Source: Candidatus Latescibacterota bacterium (GTDB taxonomy: Bacteria; Latescibacterota; UBA2968). From it: 64,000 nucleotides of DNA. Every line of letters starts with the position of its first letter. The first letter of the stretch is position 1. The DNA lies in contig JAJEDY010000083.1 in NCBI GenBank assembly GCA_022821275.1, positions 62,001-126,000 on the forward strand, written 5' to 3'. Positions 7,458 through 15,755 of this stretch are shown here, one piece after another. The notes under the pieces were generated by a model that did not search any database, was not told where the DNA came from, and was given only the letters and a program-made list of their open reading frames with translations. The position numbers were made by a program, and so were the translations under genes.

Positions 7458-8582
7458 TTAATAATCCGCAAAAGATCCGTCATCTTCATGCCAGAACATC
7501 CCGCGCAGGCGATAAGATTCATCGCGCAAAGCCTCGAGCGCATCATCGTCCATATCCACACCCAAACCCGGCTCGGTCGGCAACTCAATAAAACCATCTC
7601 GCAAAACCAACGGCGTCTTAAACAAGCCTTCTCCACGATTATGACCGCCCTCGCAAATCAACAAATTTGGAACCGTTGCCATCACATGCACCGACGCTGC
7701 CACCCCCACAGGCCCGGCGGCATTGTGAGGCGCAATCGCCATATTGTGAATCTCTGCCATCCCCGCGATCTTTTTCAATTCCAACATACCCCCACAATGG
7801 CGAATATCCGGTTGCAAAATCGCGCACATCTCTCGCTCGATGAGTTCTCGGAAACCCCAGCGCGTCAAATGCCGTTCACCCGTGGCAATAGGCACAGTTG
7901 TGCCCCGAGACAGCGCCAATAACGCCTCGTTATTTTCCGGATGACAAGGCTCCTCTGCAAACAGTGGACGCAGCGGCTCCAACTCCTTCACAAAAATCGC
8001 AGCCATCGTCGGACTCAATCGCCGATGCAAATCCACCGCAATATCGACCGAATAGCCCACAGCTTCGCGCACCGCCGCAACGCGCGAAACCATAAAATCT
8101 ATTTTCTCTGGCGTATCGACAAATCTCACAGGACTCGGCGAAGCCCCCATCTTCACAGCGCGAAAGCCCTCTGCCACCTTCTGGCTCGCATTTTCTGCAC
8201 ATTCTTCTGGCGTGGTCCCCCCCGTCCCTGTGTACACGCGGATGCGATCGCGAACTTTCCCACCCAAAAGTTTCCAGACCGGCAACCCAACCATTTTGCC
8301 AAACACATCCCACATCGCCATTTCAATCCCGCTCAGCGCACCGACCAGCACCGGCATACTCCGGCTATAACTCGAGCGATACATCGCCTGCCAGTGATCT
8401 TCGATATCCAGCGGATCTTTGCCCACCAGGTACTCGGCCATATCCTCTACTGCCTGCGCCACCACGCGCCAATGCTCGTAATTCATCGGCTCGCCATACC
8501 CCACCAATCCCTCATCCGTAAACATCTTCAAAATCATCGCCCGACCCCGAATGGGAATCGTCTCAAATCCCGTAATTTTCAT
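7458..8582 (-). CDS. Enolase-superfamily sugar-acid dehydratase (D-galactonate dehydratase-like)
   Basis: Start placed at ATG 8582 (MKITGFETIPIRG), since the earlier in-frame codon at 8588 is TTG; this gives 374 residues. The fold is the mandelate racemase/muconate lactonising type: an N-terminal capping domain and a C-terminal barrel. The metal ligands are visible in VDLHRR, FAEEP and ATGERH, and the catalytic base in APHNAAGP. The pattern (Asp-x-His pair, then EEP, GER, APH) and the ending WHEDDGSFADY follow DgoD, so dehydration of an aldonic acid to a 2-keto-3-deoxy acid is likely. It is the last gene of a three-gene operon, 11 bases after the epimerase. A related enzyme lies at 33091-34236. 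Confidence 0.8.
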   Translation of the reverse strand: MKITGFETIPIRGRAMILKMFTDEGLVGYGEPMNYEHWRVVAQAVEDMAEYLVGKDPLDIEDHWQAMYRSSYSRSMPVLVGALSGIEMAMWDVFGKMVGLPVWKLLGGKVRDRIRVYTGTGGTTPEECAENASQKVAEGFRAVKMGASPSPVRFVDTPEKIDFMVSRVAAVREAVGYSVDIAVDLHRRLSPTMAAIFVKELEPLRPLFAEEPCHPENNEALLALSRGTTVPIATGERHLTRWGFRELIEREMCAILQPDIRHCGGMLELKKIAGMAEIHNMAIAPHNAAGPVGVAASVHVMATVPNLLICEGGHNRGEGLFKTPLVLRDGFIELPTEPGLGVDMDDDALEALRDESYRLRGMFWHEDDGSFADY

Positions 8583-8593
8583 ATTCAAACCCG

Positions 8594-9442
8594 TTATTGC
8601 TTTTTCTGCGCCTCTCGGATAATCTCTGCAATCTCCCCCGCAAACCGAATCTGGCTATCATCCTCTGGCGCATATCCCACCACGCGCCTTGCATTATCGA
8701 TATTCCAGAACCGGTGCGTATTCCCACTAATGCCAAAAAACACCTGAAACGGCACCCCATTTTCATCTTCAATATTCTCTGTCTCAATACTCTTGATCAC
8801 CAGTTGCGACAAATCCCGCGCACTCAAATACGCGCCCAATTCGCGGTGCAACTGCGTCAAATCATCCGCCGACTGCCCTTCCATAATGGTATCTCGGGGC
8901 GCACCAATGCGAATGTGAACACTCTCCAGTCGCTTGCCATTGGTCGCATTGCCCGTTGCAAACACAAAGGCCAGATGTTCGTACGACGACTTTGCCCAAC
9001 CGTAAAAATTGTCGGACAGAGGCAACATATCAGTCGTCGCAAAATCCAATCGGTCTGACCAGATCAACCGCTCGTAAAAATCGCACGCGTGATTTGAACT
9101 CATCACCACAATGCGTTTCACACCCTCCTCGACACAGGTTTGGTACACATTGTAGCACATCCGAACATTATCGGACTCCTTCCAATAATCCGTATGCTGC
9201 CAATCAACAGTCCCCTTAAACCCGCTGTGTACCACGGCATCGGCACCTTGAAAATGGGCGCGATACGCATCTCGATCCGGATTCTCTAAATCCACAACTT
9301 GCACACCTTCAACCGCTTCACCCTCGCGGTCGGTCGTCTTCACATCCAGCAATGTCAGATCGTACCTCTCGCGCAACGCCGGCAACATCCGCCCCGCCAC
9401 ATAGCCCGATGCACCTGTTAGAACAACCTTTTTCTTTGCCAT
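8594..9442 (-). CDS. NAD-dependent epimerase/dehydratase (extended SDR)
   Basis: A 282-residue cytoplasmic short-chain dehydrogenase of the extended type. The NAD-binding glycine motif GASGYVAGR is at residues 10-18. The active-site Tyr and Lys are in YGWAKSSYEH (around residue 147), and SSNHA before it supplies the usual Ser. The length and the GYAPEDDSQ ending resemble uronate dehydrogenases and related sugar-oxidising SDRs, so oxidation of a sugar acid feeding the next enzyme is plausible, but the substrate is not proven. The gene sits between the NagA-like gene (11-base gap) and the galactonate-dehydratase-like gene, indicating one operon. Confidence 0.8.
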   Translation of the reverse strand: MAKKKVVLTGASGYVAGRMLPALRERYDLTLLDVKTTDREGEAVEGVQVVDLENPDRDAYRAHFQGADAVVHSGFKGTVDWQHTDYWKESDNVRMCYNVYQTCVEEGVKRIVVMSSNHACDFYERLIWSDRLDFATTDMLPLSDNFYGWAKSSYEHLAFVFATGNATNGKRLESVHIRIGAPRDTIMEGQSADDLTQLHRELGAYLSARDLSQLVIKSIETENIEDENGVPFQVFFGISGNTHRFWNIDNARRVVGYAPEDDSQIRFAGEIAEIIREAQKKQ

Positions 9443-9453
9443 ATCGCATTCCT

Positions 9454-10623
9454 TTACGCAGCCTCATAAACAACCTGCCCGCGCACCACTGTTGCCACCA
9501 CATCCAATTTCTCCTGACCTTCTTCCCAACGGAACAGAGACAGACTCGCCTCTTTGCCGACCTCCACAGACCCCACGCGATCTTCTATACCCAACAAACG
9601 CGCCGGGTTGCTCGACGTCATTTCAATCGCATCGGACAGCGAAGCGTCTGTAAACCGCACAGCATTGGGAATACCACTGTTCAGAAACAAACCCGCACCT
9701 GCCAGATAAGGCGTTCCCGCCAGAGAAATTTTGCCATTGGCGTGCAATTCGCTCTGTCCCAACCCGCTTTCACTGCCATAAATACCCGGCGACAGGCCAG
9801 CGATGGATGCCACATCGCTCACCAGACACAGGCGTTCTTTGCCCTTCGCGCGATAAAAACTCTTCAACACCGCTGGCGGCAGGTGGAACCCATCGGGAAT
9901 AATCCCTGCCCACAACGCATCTGCCGCGAGTTGTTCCCATATATAATTGGGATGACGCGGCAACTCGGCATGCGCGCCATTGCCCAGATGGGTTGACATT
10001 TGGGCACCAGCGGCAACCGCCTCCTGGATGCGCTCGGGACTCGCACCCGAATGACCAATTGAAACAATAACACCCGTTGCAGCCACCTTCTCAATAAATT
10101 CCAATGCGCCGTCTCGCTCGGGCGCAAGCGTAAAAATCGCAATACGCCCACCAGCCGCTTCTTGATACCTCTGAAATTCATCCCAATCCGGATCGCGCAC
10201 ATGCGCCAGAGGATGCGCCCCGCGGGGACCATCTTCAGACGCGATATAAGGTCCTTCAACGTGGAACCCGGCAAAAGACGCGCGCGCGACTTCTGATTCC
10301 TCACATGCCCTTGCCAACAGCGCCAAGCCGTGAACCGCATCTTCTTCAGATGAAGTCGTCACCGTGGGACACCACAAACCCGTGCCCGTCCTGTGCATCC
10401 ACGCCGCCGTCTCCACAATTTTCTCTACCGTCAAATCTTTGGCTTTGTAGTTGATCCCCCCCACGCCATTGACCTGCACATCAAAAATCGCCGGCGCAAT
10501 CCACACATCGTCTCCACCAATCGCATCCCCCGCCCCCTCGCGACGAACAGCCGCGATCTGCCCGCCATCTGTTTGCACGGTTACGACCTGCGATGTATCA
10601 ACCAATTTGCCTCTAAAATTCAT
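9454..10623 (-). CDS. nagA: N-acetylglucosamine-6-phosphate deacetylase-like amidohydrolase
   Basis: A 389-residue cytoplasmic TIM-barrel amidohydrolase. The metal-binding Glu is in FHVEGPYIA, one His in SIGHSGAS and the second in STHLGNGA. The catalytic Asp is in CLVSDVASIAG, and substrate-side residues are in ALWAGIIPDGFHLPP. These follow NagA, which removes acetate from GlcNAc-6-phosphate. The N-terminal motif DVQVNGVGG is also typical. Since no GlcN-6-P deaminase is nearby, it may act on another N-acyl sugar. GGAG precedes the ATG at a good distance. It is the first gene of the operon and is transcribed away from the DASS permease, sharing a 140-base divergent region (10624-10763). Confidence 0.8.
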   Translation of the reverse strand: MNFRGKLVDTSQVVTVQTDGGQIAAVRREGAGDAIGGDDVWIAPAIFDVQVNGVGGINYKAKDLTVEKIVETAAWMHRTGTGLWCPTVTTSSEEDAVHGLALLARACEESEVARASFAGFHVEGPYIASEDGPRGAHPLAHVRDPDWDEFQRYQEAAGGRIAIFTLAPERDGALEFIEKVAATGVIVSIGHSGASPERIQEAVAAGAQMSTHLGNGAHAELPRHPNYIWEQLAADALWAGIIPDGFHLPPAVLKSFYRAKGKERLCLVSDVASIAGLSPGIYGSESGLGQSELHANGKISLAGTPYLAGAGLFLNSGIPNAVRFTDASLSDAIEMTSSNPARLLGIEDRVGSVEVGKEASLSLFRWEEGQEKLDVVATVVRGQVVYEAA

Positions 10624-10763
10624 AGCCTTATCTCCTTTCTGCGCGCTAAACTACGCGATTTTCTGTACTTAATCAATAGAGAATCCCTCTGCCCACAATT
10701 CATTTGTCCATCACCCCATGTCCCCTTATCTTGCCTGCACATCCCAAAAAATAAATAACTAAT
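10624..10763. promoter_or_regulatory. Divergent intergenic region between nagA-like gene and permease
   Basis: These 140 bases must hold promoters for both directions. I see no confident -35/-10 pair; the stretch just before the permease start is A/T-rich (AAAAAATAAATAACTAAT) and could contain a weak -10. Confidence 0.4.
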
Positions 10764-12134
10764 ATGACCCGTTCCCAAACCATTGGCCTCATCCTCGGTC
10801 CCGCGCTGGCTCTATTTATTTTTATTTTTCCCAGCGACCTCGGCACATCTGCCCGCCTGGCGCTCGGCCTCACCGCGCTCACCGTTATTTTCTGGACCTT
10901 TGAACCCATCCCCATTTCCTACACCGCCATCTTCATCCTCACGCTCTTTCCACTTCTCGACATCCTCTCTTTTGAAACCACCTTTCAGGGCTTCTCCGGC
11001 AAAGCTGTCTGGCTCGTCTTTGCCGGAATGGCATTGAGCCTGGGCATTACCGAAACACCCCTGGGGGCGCGAATGGCCCAAAGGGTGCTCGGCCGCCTGA
11101 ATGGGTATCGGCAACTCGTTTTGGGCCTTCACATCCTGGGCCTCACAATGGCGCTGTTGATTCCCTCTGGCGTCGTGCGCGTCCTCATCTTGATGCCGAT
11201 GGTCGTATCTCTACTCAAAACCCTCGGCGAAGCCCCCAACTCGAAAGTCAGTGCTGGTCTCGTCCTCTCACTAACCTGTGCCACGTATTACAGCGGTACA
11301 GGCATACTAACGGCCGGCGTGCCCAATCTGGTCATTCTCGGCGTTCTCGAATCGCGCGATATCACAGTCTATTGGAGCGAATGGGCCTATTATCTCTTTC
11401 CCATCATTGGCCTCCTGCGCGTCGGCCTGCTCTACGGCCTTATCCGTTTGCTATTTCGCCCCCCGCGGGAACCCGATCTCTCGGCCCACTCCGCTATCGC
11501 CAATGTCCCCGCCCAAATGACCAGCCCCGAAAAAAAAATACTCGGCATTCTCATCGCAGGTGTTCTCCTGTGGACGACCGACGTTATACACGGCATTCAC
11601 CCCGTCTATATCGGCCTGGGCCTCGTCCTCCTCTGCTACCTGCCCGGCTGGGGTCCATTGCCCTTTGACACCATCAAAAAAGTCAATTTTCCCCTTCTCA
11701 TATTCATCTCCGCGGTCTTTGCCATTGGTCACGCCCTCGAACAATCTGGCCTCAACCGCGCCCTCGCGTCCATCTTTATACACCATCTCCAAACAGTTGA
11801 AACCCCCATTGCCCAACTCGCTCTTATAGCGTATTTGGCCGTGCCATTTGATTTTTTAATGGACACCGCTGCGGTTGGAGGTGTACTCGCCCCCTTTCTG
11901 CTCGACCTCGGTCTTCAACTCGGCCTGTCGCCCCTTTCCATCGCCCTCAGTCTGGCAATTGGCACGGGCGTGGTTTTCATCCCCTATCAAGGCGCGCCAT
12001 TTATTGTCGCGTACAGCTTTCGATATGCACGAATGGGACAATTCGTACTCGTAATGTCGCTGATTTCTCTGGTAACGCTCATCGCACTGCTACCACTGAC
12101 CCTGTTATACTGGCGTATAATTGGATTTATTTGA
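10764..12134 (+). CDS. DASS family (SLC13) anion/dicarboxylate permease
   Basis: A 456-residue polytopic membrane protein with about 11-12 hydrophobic helices. Early features match the divalent anion:Na+ symporter group: FEPIPISYTAIFILTLFPLL, then FSGKAVWLVFAGMALSLGI, a family hallmark. The second half has PFDFLMDTAAVGGVLAPFL and repeats the fold. The diagnostic SNT motifs are not clearly present; the equivalent segment reads ATYYSGTGILTAGVPNL, so substrate and coupling ion are uncertain. Uptake of dicarboxylates or similar organic anions is the usual role. It lies divergently from the sugar-acid operon, which could supply or use its substrate. No strong ribosome site is visible before the ATG. 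Confidence 0.75.
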   Translation: MTRSQTIGLILGPALALFIFIFPSDLGTSARLALGLTALTVIFWTFEPIPISYTAIFILTLFPLLDILSFETTFQGFSGKAVWLVFAGMALSLGITETPLGARMAQRVLGRLNGYRQLVLGLHILGLTMALLIPSGVVRVLILMPMVVSLLKTLGEAPNSKVSAGLVLSLTCATYYSGTGILTAGVPNLVILGVLESRDITVYWSEWAYYLFPIIGLLRVGLLYGLIRLLFRPPREPDLSAHSAIANVPAQMTSPEKKILGILIAGVLLWTTDVIHGIHPVYIGLGLVLLCYLPGWGPLPFDTIKKVNFPLLIFISAVFAIGHALEQSGLNRALASIFIHHLQTVETPIAQLALIAYLAVPFDFLMDTAAVGGVLAPFLLDLGLQLGLSPLSIALSLAIGTGVVFIPYQGAPFIVAYSFRYARMGQFVLVMSLISLVTLIALLPLTLLYWRIIGFI

Positions 12135-12167
12135 TTTTGCCCCATCGCCGTACAACCCCTTCTGTGC

Positions 12168-12196
12168 TTGACAAATACGCCCATACACACTTTAAT
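12168..12196 (+). promoter_or_regulatory. Strong sigma-70 type promoter for the IorA-like gene
   Basis: TTGACA at 12168-12173 and TTTAAT at 12191-12196 are exactly 17 bases apart, about 44 bases ahead of the start at 12240. The -35 box is preceded by GC, as in the promoters at 37248 and 38511. Confidence 0.8.
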
Positions 12197-12239
12197 ATTT
12201 CCACTGCCATCACCCGATTTTTCATTCAGGAGTACAAAA

Positions 12240-13850
12240 ATGACCCAAACTATTGATGGAGAACGCGCCCTGGCCTGGGGTGCGGTAGAAGCGGGCGTCG
12301 GTGTTGTAACCGGGTATCCCGGTTCACCCGGCACAAACACTTTTAACGCCATGGCCGAAATGGCCAAAGACCACGGACACCACGCCGAGTGGTGTATCAA
12401 TGAACGCATTGCCCTGGACATGGCTGCCGGTGCATCACAGGGCGGCAAGCGTGCGCTCGTATGTCTCAAAAGCGTGGGTATGAACGTCGCGCTCGATACC
12501 CTGATGGTGCTCAACATGACCGGTGTACACGCCGGACTCGTCATTGTCATGGGCGATGACCCCGGTGCCTGGGGATCGCAAAACGAACAAGATACACGCA
12601 CCCTTGGCCCCCTGGCCGAACTCCCAATGCTCGAACCCGCCACGCCTGGAGAAGGTCGCGACATGATAAAATGGGCTTTTGAATACTCAGAAAGCCTGCA
12701 ATCCATCGTGATCTTGCGCCTGACCAGAAGTTACAGCGTCAGCACAGAGGCCCTTTCCGACTTTCGCCCCGCAGCGCAACACGCCACCCGCGAACCCGAC
12801 CGCGAGCCAATGAGTTGGATATCGGCACTTCGCACAACCGAAGGCAATCACGCAGAATTGCACGAAAAAATCGCACGCGCCACCGCACAATTCAGCGACC
12901 TGCCCTTCAATAGCATAGATGGCGATGGACAAAAAGGCATCATCGCCTGTGGCATGGTACACACCAAACTCCTCGATGCACTCGAAGGGGCAGACACATC
13001 TGACCTCTCCATCCTCAAACTCAGTGCCCTGTATCCCCTACCACAAAAACTCATCGCAGACTTTCTCGCAAAGTGTAGCGAAGTACTCGTCGTCGAAGAA
13101 GTCGATCCCTATGTTGAAGACGCCATCAAAGCCACTGGTTACGACGCCGGTTTTACTCTGCCAATCCTGGGCAAACGCACGGGACATCTCACCAGCGTGG
13201 GAGAACTCTTCCGCTGGCATATACAAATTGCACTCGATAACTATCTCCCGGGTTTCTCGCCAACCACGCGCTACACCGAAGAAAATTGGGAAAGCGAAAA
13301 ACCCTTTCGCAAAAACCACTGTGCTGGCTGTCCCTTCACAGAAATCCTCTCTGCACTGCGTGAAGAAGCCAATGCCCTCGGTCAAAACCCCTTTATATCT
13401 GCCGACCCGGGCTGTGTGGTAATGGCCGCGCCCATGCTCGACACCAAACTCTCAATGGGCTCTGCCATTGGTGTGGCATGTGGCCTGAGCAAAACGGATA
13501 TTGCCGAACGCACCATTGCGATATGTGGCGACTCCGCCTTTTATCACGGCGGCATCAATGCCCTCGTTCATGCACGCGCCACAGGAGCGACACCGATTGT
13601 CATGGTACTCGACAATGGCGGCTCGCTCACCACTGGCGGACAAACCACTCCCGATCAGGGCGTTCAAATAAACGGCGAAGCCGGACCGCAAGTCACCATG
13701 CGCGACCTCGCCCTTGCATGCGGAGCGTCACAAGTACGCGAAGTACAAGAACAAGATACCGACGACCAGATGCGCGCCATCTTCCGAGACGCCCTTCAGG
13801 ACCCCACCCTCAACCTCGTCATTGTGCGAAAACCGTGTCATGAAGTGTAA
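12240..13850 (+). CDS. iorA: Indolepyruvate ferredoxin oxidoreductase alpha subunit-like TPP enzyme
   Basis: ATG 12240 is preceded by AGGAG at 12228-12232; in-frame codons upstream lie in the promoter. The product has 536 residues. Residues 1-180 form the pyrimidine-binding domain (GVVTGYPGSPGTNTFNAMAE, then SQNEQDTR). The second half carries HCAGCPFTEILSAL, a phosphate/Mg site around ICGDSAFYHGGINAL, and MVLDNGGSLTTGGQTTP, all IorA-like. IorA converts aryl pyruvates to acyl-CoA, using TPP and ferredoxin. The usual C-terminal two-[4Fe-4S] ferredoxin domain (four CxxCxxC-type groups) is missing: the protein ends at KPCHEV. The beta subunit is not nearby either, so electron flow here is open. 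Confidence 0.75.
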   Translation: MTQTIDGERALAWGAVEAGVGVVTGYPGSPGTNTFNAMAEMAKDHGHHAEWCINERIALDMAAGASQGGKRALVCLKSVGMNVALDTLMVLNMTGVHAGLVIVMGDDPGAWGSQNEQDTRTLGPLAELPMLEPATPGEGRDMIKWAFEYSESLQSIVILRLTRSYSVSTEALSDFRPAAQHATREPDREPMSWISALRTTEGNHAELHEKIARATAQFSDLPFNSIDGDGQKGIIACGMVHTKLLDALEGADTSDLSILKLSALYPLPQKLIADFLAKCSEVLVVEEVDPYVEDAIKATGYDAGFTLPILGKRTGHLTSVGELFRWHIQIALDNYLPGFSPTTRYTEENWESEKPFRKNHCAGCPFTEILSALREEANALGQNPFISADPGCVVMAAPMLDTKLSMGSAIGVACGLSKTDIAERTIAICGDSAFYHGGINALVHARATGATPIVMVLDNGGSLTTGGQTTPDQGVQINGEAGPQVTMRDLALACGASQVREVQEQDTDDQMRAIFRDALQDPTLNLVIVRKPCHEV

Positions 13851-13865
13851 TTAAACCACCCTAAA

Positions 13866-13915
13866 AACCAATTCAAACGCCCCTGTTTCACTGGTAGAAA
13901 TGGGGGTATTTGGTT
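13866..13915 (+). terminator. Imperfect hairpin after the IorA-like gene
   Basis: Arms AAACGCCCCTGTTTC (13875-13889) and GAAATGGGGGTATTT (13897-13911) pair with wobble pairs and one mismatch over a 7-base loop; AACCA and TGGTT extend the stem. Its left arm differs by one base from that of the hairpin at 14789-14825. Confidence 0.55.
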
Positions 13916-14028
13916 TGAGATATGTATTGATCTACTGAGCAGTAAATTGGTAGATTTCAACCGTTTTAGTGGACACTGTATCTTGTTCGGAGAAAGGATC
14001 CCAAGAAGAAAATCCTTGGCATAAAAAA

Positions 14029-14691
14029 ATGAAAAAGGAAAACTACCTTCACAAAAGACAAACCAGTATTATTCACAAATTTGGACTTTACAGAAGATCT
14101 ATAATGATGGTTCAGCAGATTAAATCGCTTGATGTTGCAAAACAAGCTATCATTGTTGACGTTGGGACAGCAGATGGCCAGGTATTGAGAACGATGTTAG
14201 ATCACAGTAGTATTCAAATGGGAATAGGTATTGACACGAGATATGATCGATTGAGAATTGCTAAAAAGAGAATTCTAAACCTGATTCAGGCCACGGGAGA
14301 AATCTTACCCCTACTATCAAACAGCGTCGATATTATTTTTTCTACAGCAGTGATTAAACATCTACCAAACCTACAGAGCCATATTGATGAGTGCCGACGA
14401 GTACTCAAACCTCGTGGCAAATTAATAACGATTGATCCAACTCCGTTGGGAATTAAACTGGGTTTATTATTTGGCCATTTCTCGGGATCGATTATATATC
14501 AGACCTTGAGCCTGAAAGAAATGCAGGCACTTTTAGTTAGCTCTGGTTTTCGAATTATAGATGATAGGCGTTTTATGTTATTTCCTTTTCCAATTATTGG
14601 TTATCAGTTTTTTGAAGCCTGCTTACAGGCAGTGCATTTGGATTCCCTTTTCTTAAATCAATTGGTGTGTGCTGAATGCGTAGATAACTGA
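14029..14691 (+). CDS. Class I SAM-dependent methyltransferase (Methyltransf_11 type), AT-rich
   Basis: ATG 14029 (MKKENYLHKRQ) gives 220 residues; a GTG at 13969 in frame has no ribosome site. SAM motif I is IIVDVGTADGQVL, the acidic residue follows in GIDTRYDRL, and the later motif is STAVIKHLPN with VLKPRGKLITID. The C-terminal half has a hydrophobic patch (MLFPFPIIGYQFF). The substrate is not evident; small molecules, lipids or polyketide-type acceptors are all possible. The gene is markedly AT-richer than its neighbours (about one third G+C in a sampled stretch) and rich in Lys, Ile and Asn codons. It lies alone between two related hairpins, which points to acquisition by transfer. Confidence 0.75.
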   Translation: MKKENYLHKRQTSIIHKFGLYRRSIMMVQQIKSLDVAKQAIIVDVGTADGQVLRTMLDHSSIQMGIGIDTRYDRLRIAKKRILNLIQATGEILPLLSNSVDIIFSTAVIKHLPNLQSHIDECRRVLKPRGKLITIDPTPLGIKLGLLFGHFSGSIIYQTLSLKEMQALLVSSGFRIIDDRRFMLFPFPIIGYQFFEACLQAVHLDSLFLNQLVCAECVDN

Positions 14692-14788
14692 GGAGTGATC
14701 ATGAAATAGTGTCAAAAAGCCTTATAGCTGACTTATTAAGTGCTCTTAGCCTGCTCGGTTCGATCCAGCAGGATTTACACCATAAAGT

Positions 14789-14830
14789 AAACGTCCCTGT
14801 TTCTGTCAATGAAACAGGGACGTTTTGTTT
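14789..14830 (+). terminator. Perfect hairpin terminator after the methyltransferase
   Basis: Arms AAACGTCCCTGTTTC (14789-14803) and GAAACAGGGACGTTT (14811-14825) pair over 15 bp with a 7-base loop and are followed by TGTTT. It lies between convergent genes, and the stem would form on either strand. Confidence 0.8.
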
Positions 14831-14882
14831 CCACTATTTTGATGGCTCAAGCTATGTGGAAAGTCTGTTAAAAAGAAAACAG

Positions 14883-15680
14883 TTAAAGACTCAGAAGTTT
14901 AGCAGCCGTGCGGTATTTTATATCTTCGAGCGTCTCTTCATCCACGGGCAGAATCGCGAGTTTGACAAGTGCCGGACCAGCATAAGAGAAAGGTAAATGC
15001 GTGCCAAAAAGAATATGATTCGCACCGCCTTCTTCAATCAAATATCCCAGATCCTTCATCGCATTGGTACTCTTGTGCAGACCATAGTGAATTTCGGCCA
15101 GTGAAAGATCGAAGTACCAGTTCAAATCGCGCAGGTCCTCTCGCATCCAGAGCGGTGACCGCGCAAGCGGACGGGCATTCGGTATGATAATCGCGGCATC
15201 GGGTACAGCAGCGATGAGATTGGCGATTTGAGCCAGGTCAACACTCTGGCCCGGATCCATCCAGTGATGCTGGCGCGTATCCTCAAGTCTATGCGGGATA
15301 AAAACCGGAAGATTGCACTGAGCGCAGGCTTGAACGACGCTTCGGCTTTCAGTACCATCGGTCTGGAAGTTGTGATATTGCGGAAACAGGCGAATCCCCT
15401 TCATACCGCGATCAATACAAGACGTCAAATCATCTTCCCAATGCGGCGATAGGGGATTAATTGTACCCACTGGAATGAGGCGATCACCATGCGGTTCGAC
15501 ATCGCGGGCGAGCCGTTCATTCGCCGATTGCGGATGCCTGTGAAATGCGGCTTCGATATAAGAGACAACCGCTTTGTCAATACCCGATCTGTCCAAACGG
15601 GCGACCAGAGTATCGGGCGTATTGTCCCGCAATGATCGAAAAGGCCATGTGCCGAGCCAGGCATTTACATCTATAAGCAT
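14883..15680 (-). CDS. Amidohydrolase-2 family metal-dependent hydrolase
   Basis: A 265-residue cytoplasmic protein with the TIM-barrel pattern of the amidohydrolase-2 family: N-terminal strand MLIDVNAWLGTW, mid-barrel GIRLFPQYHN, and the late strand HILFGTHLPFSY. The family typically opens with a metal-binding HxH; here the equivalent place reads DVNAW, so the first metal pair is missing or changed. The enzyme may use a different metal site or be a decarboxylase/hydrolase variant. It is the downstream member of a pair with 15733-16557, whose gene has a normal HxH. Genes for a DegT aminotransferase, a SnoaL protein and a sulfatase precede them on the same strand. Confidence 0.7.
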   Translation of the reverse strand: MLIDVNAWLGTWPFRSLRDNTPDTLVARLDRSGIDKAVVSYIEAAFHRHPQSANERLARDVEPHGDRLIPVGTINPLSPHWEDDLTSCIDRGMKGIRLFPQYHNFQTDGTESRSVVQACAQCNLPVFIPHRLEDTRQHHWMDPGQSVDLAQIANLIAAVPDAAIIIPNARPLARSPLWMREDLRDLNWYFDLSLAEIHYGLHKSTNAMKDLGYLIEEGGANHILFGTHLPFSYAGPALVKLAILPVDEETLEDIKYRTAAKLLSL

Positions 15681-15720
15681 TTGATTGTGTTCTTTTCGGT
15701 TGAAGTGCAGAGTGAAATGT

Positions 15721-15755
15721 AATTCTTAATTCCTAATTCCCAATTCTTAATTCTG
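15721..15755 (-). repeat. Five tandem AT-rich heptamers spanning a stop codon
   Basis: On the + strand five 7-bp units follow each other: AATTCTT, AATTCCT, AATTCCC, AATTCTT and AATTCTG. On the minus strand the array encodes the final residues ELRIGN of the upstream amidohydrolase and supplies its TAG stop. Period and location mirror the G-rich array at 2680-2710. Confidence 0.8.

Noticed and set aside
13969-14028. N-terminal extension of the methyltransferase from GTG 13969
   Set aside because: No ribosome site precedes it and the added residues have no family pattern; ATG 14029 is preferred.
14709-14996. 95-codon frame overlapping the hairpin terminator
   Set aside because: It runs through a perfect 15-bp terminator stem and into the antisense strand of an amidohydrolase; no ribosome site.
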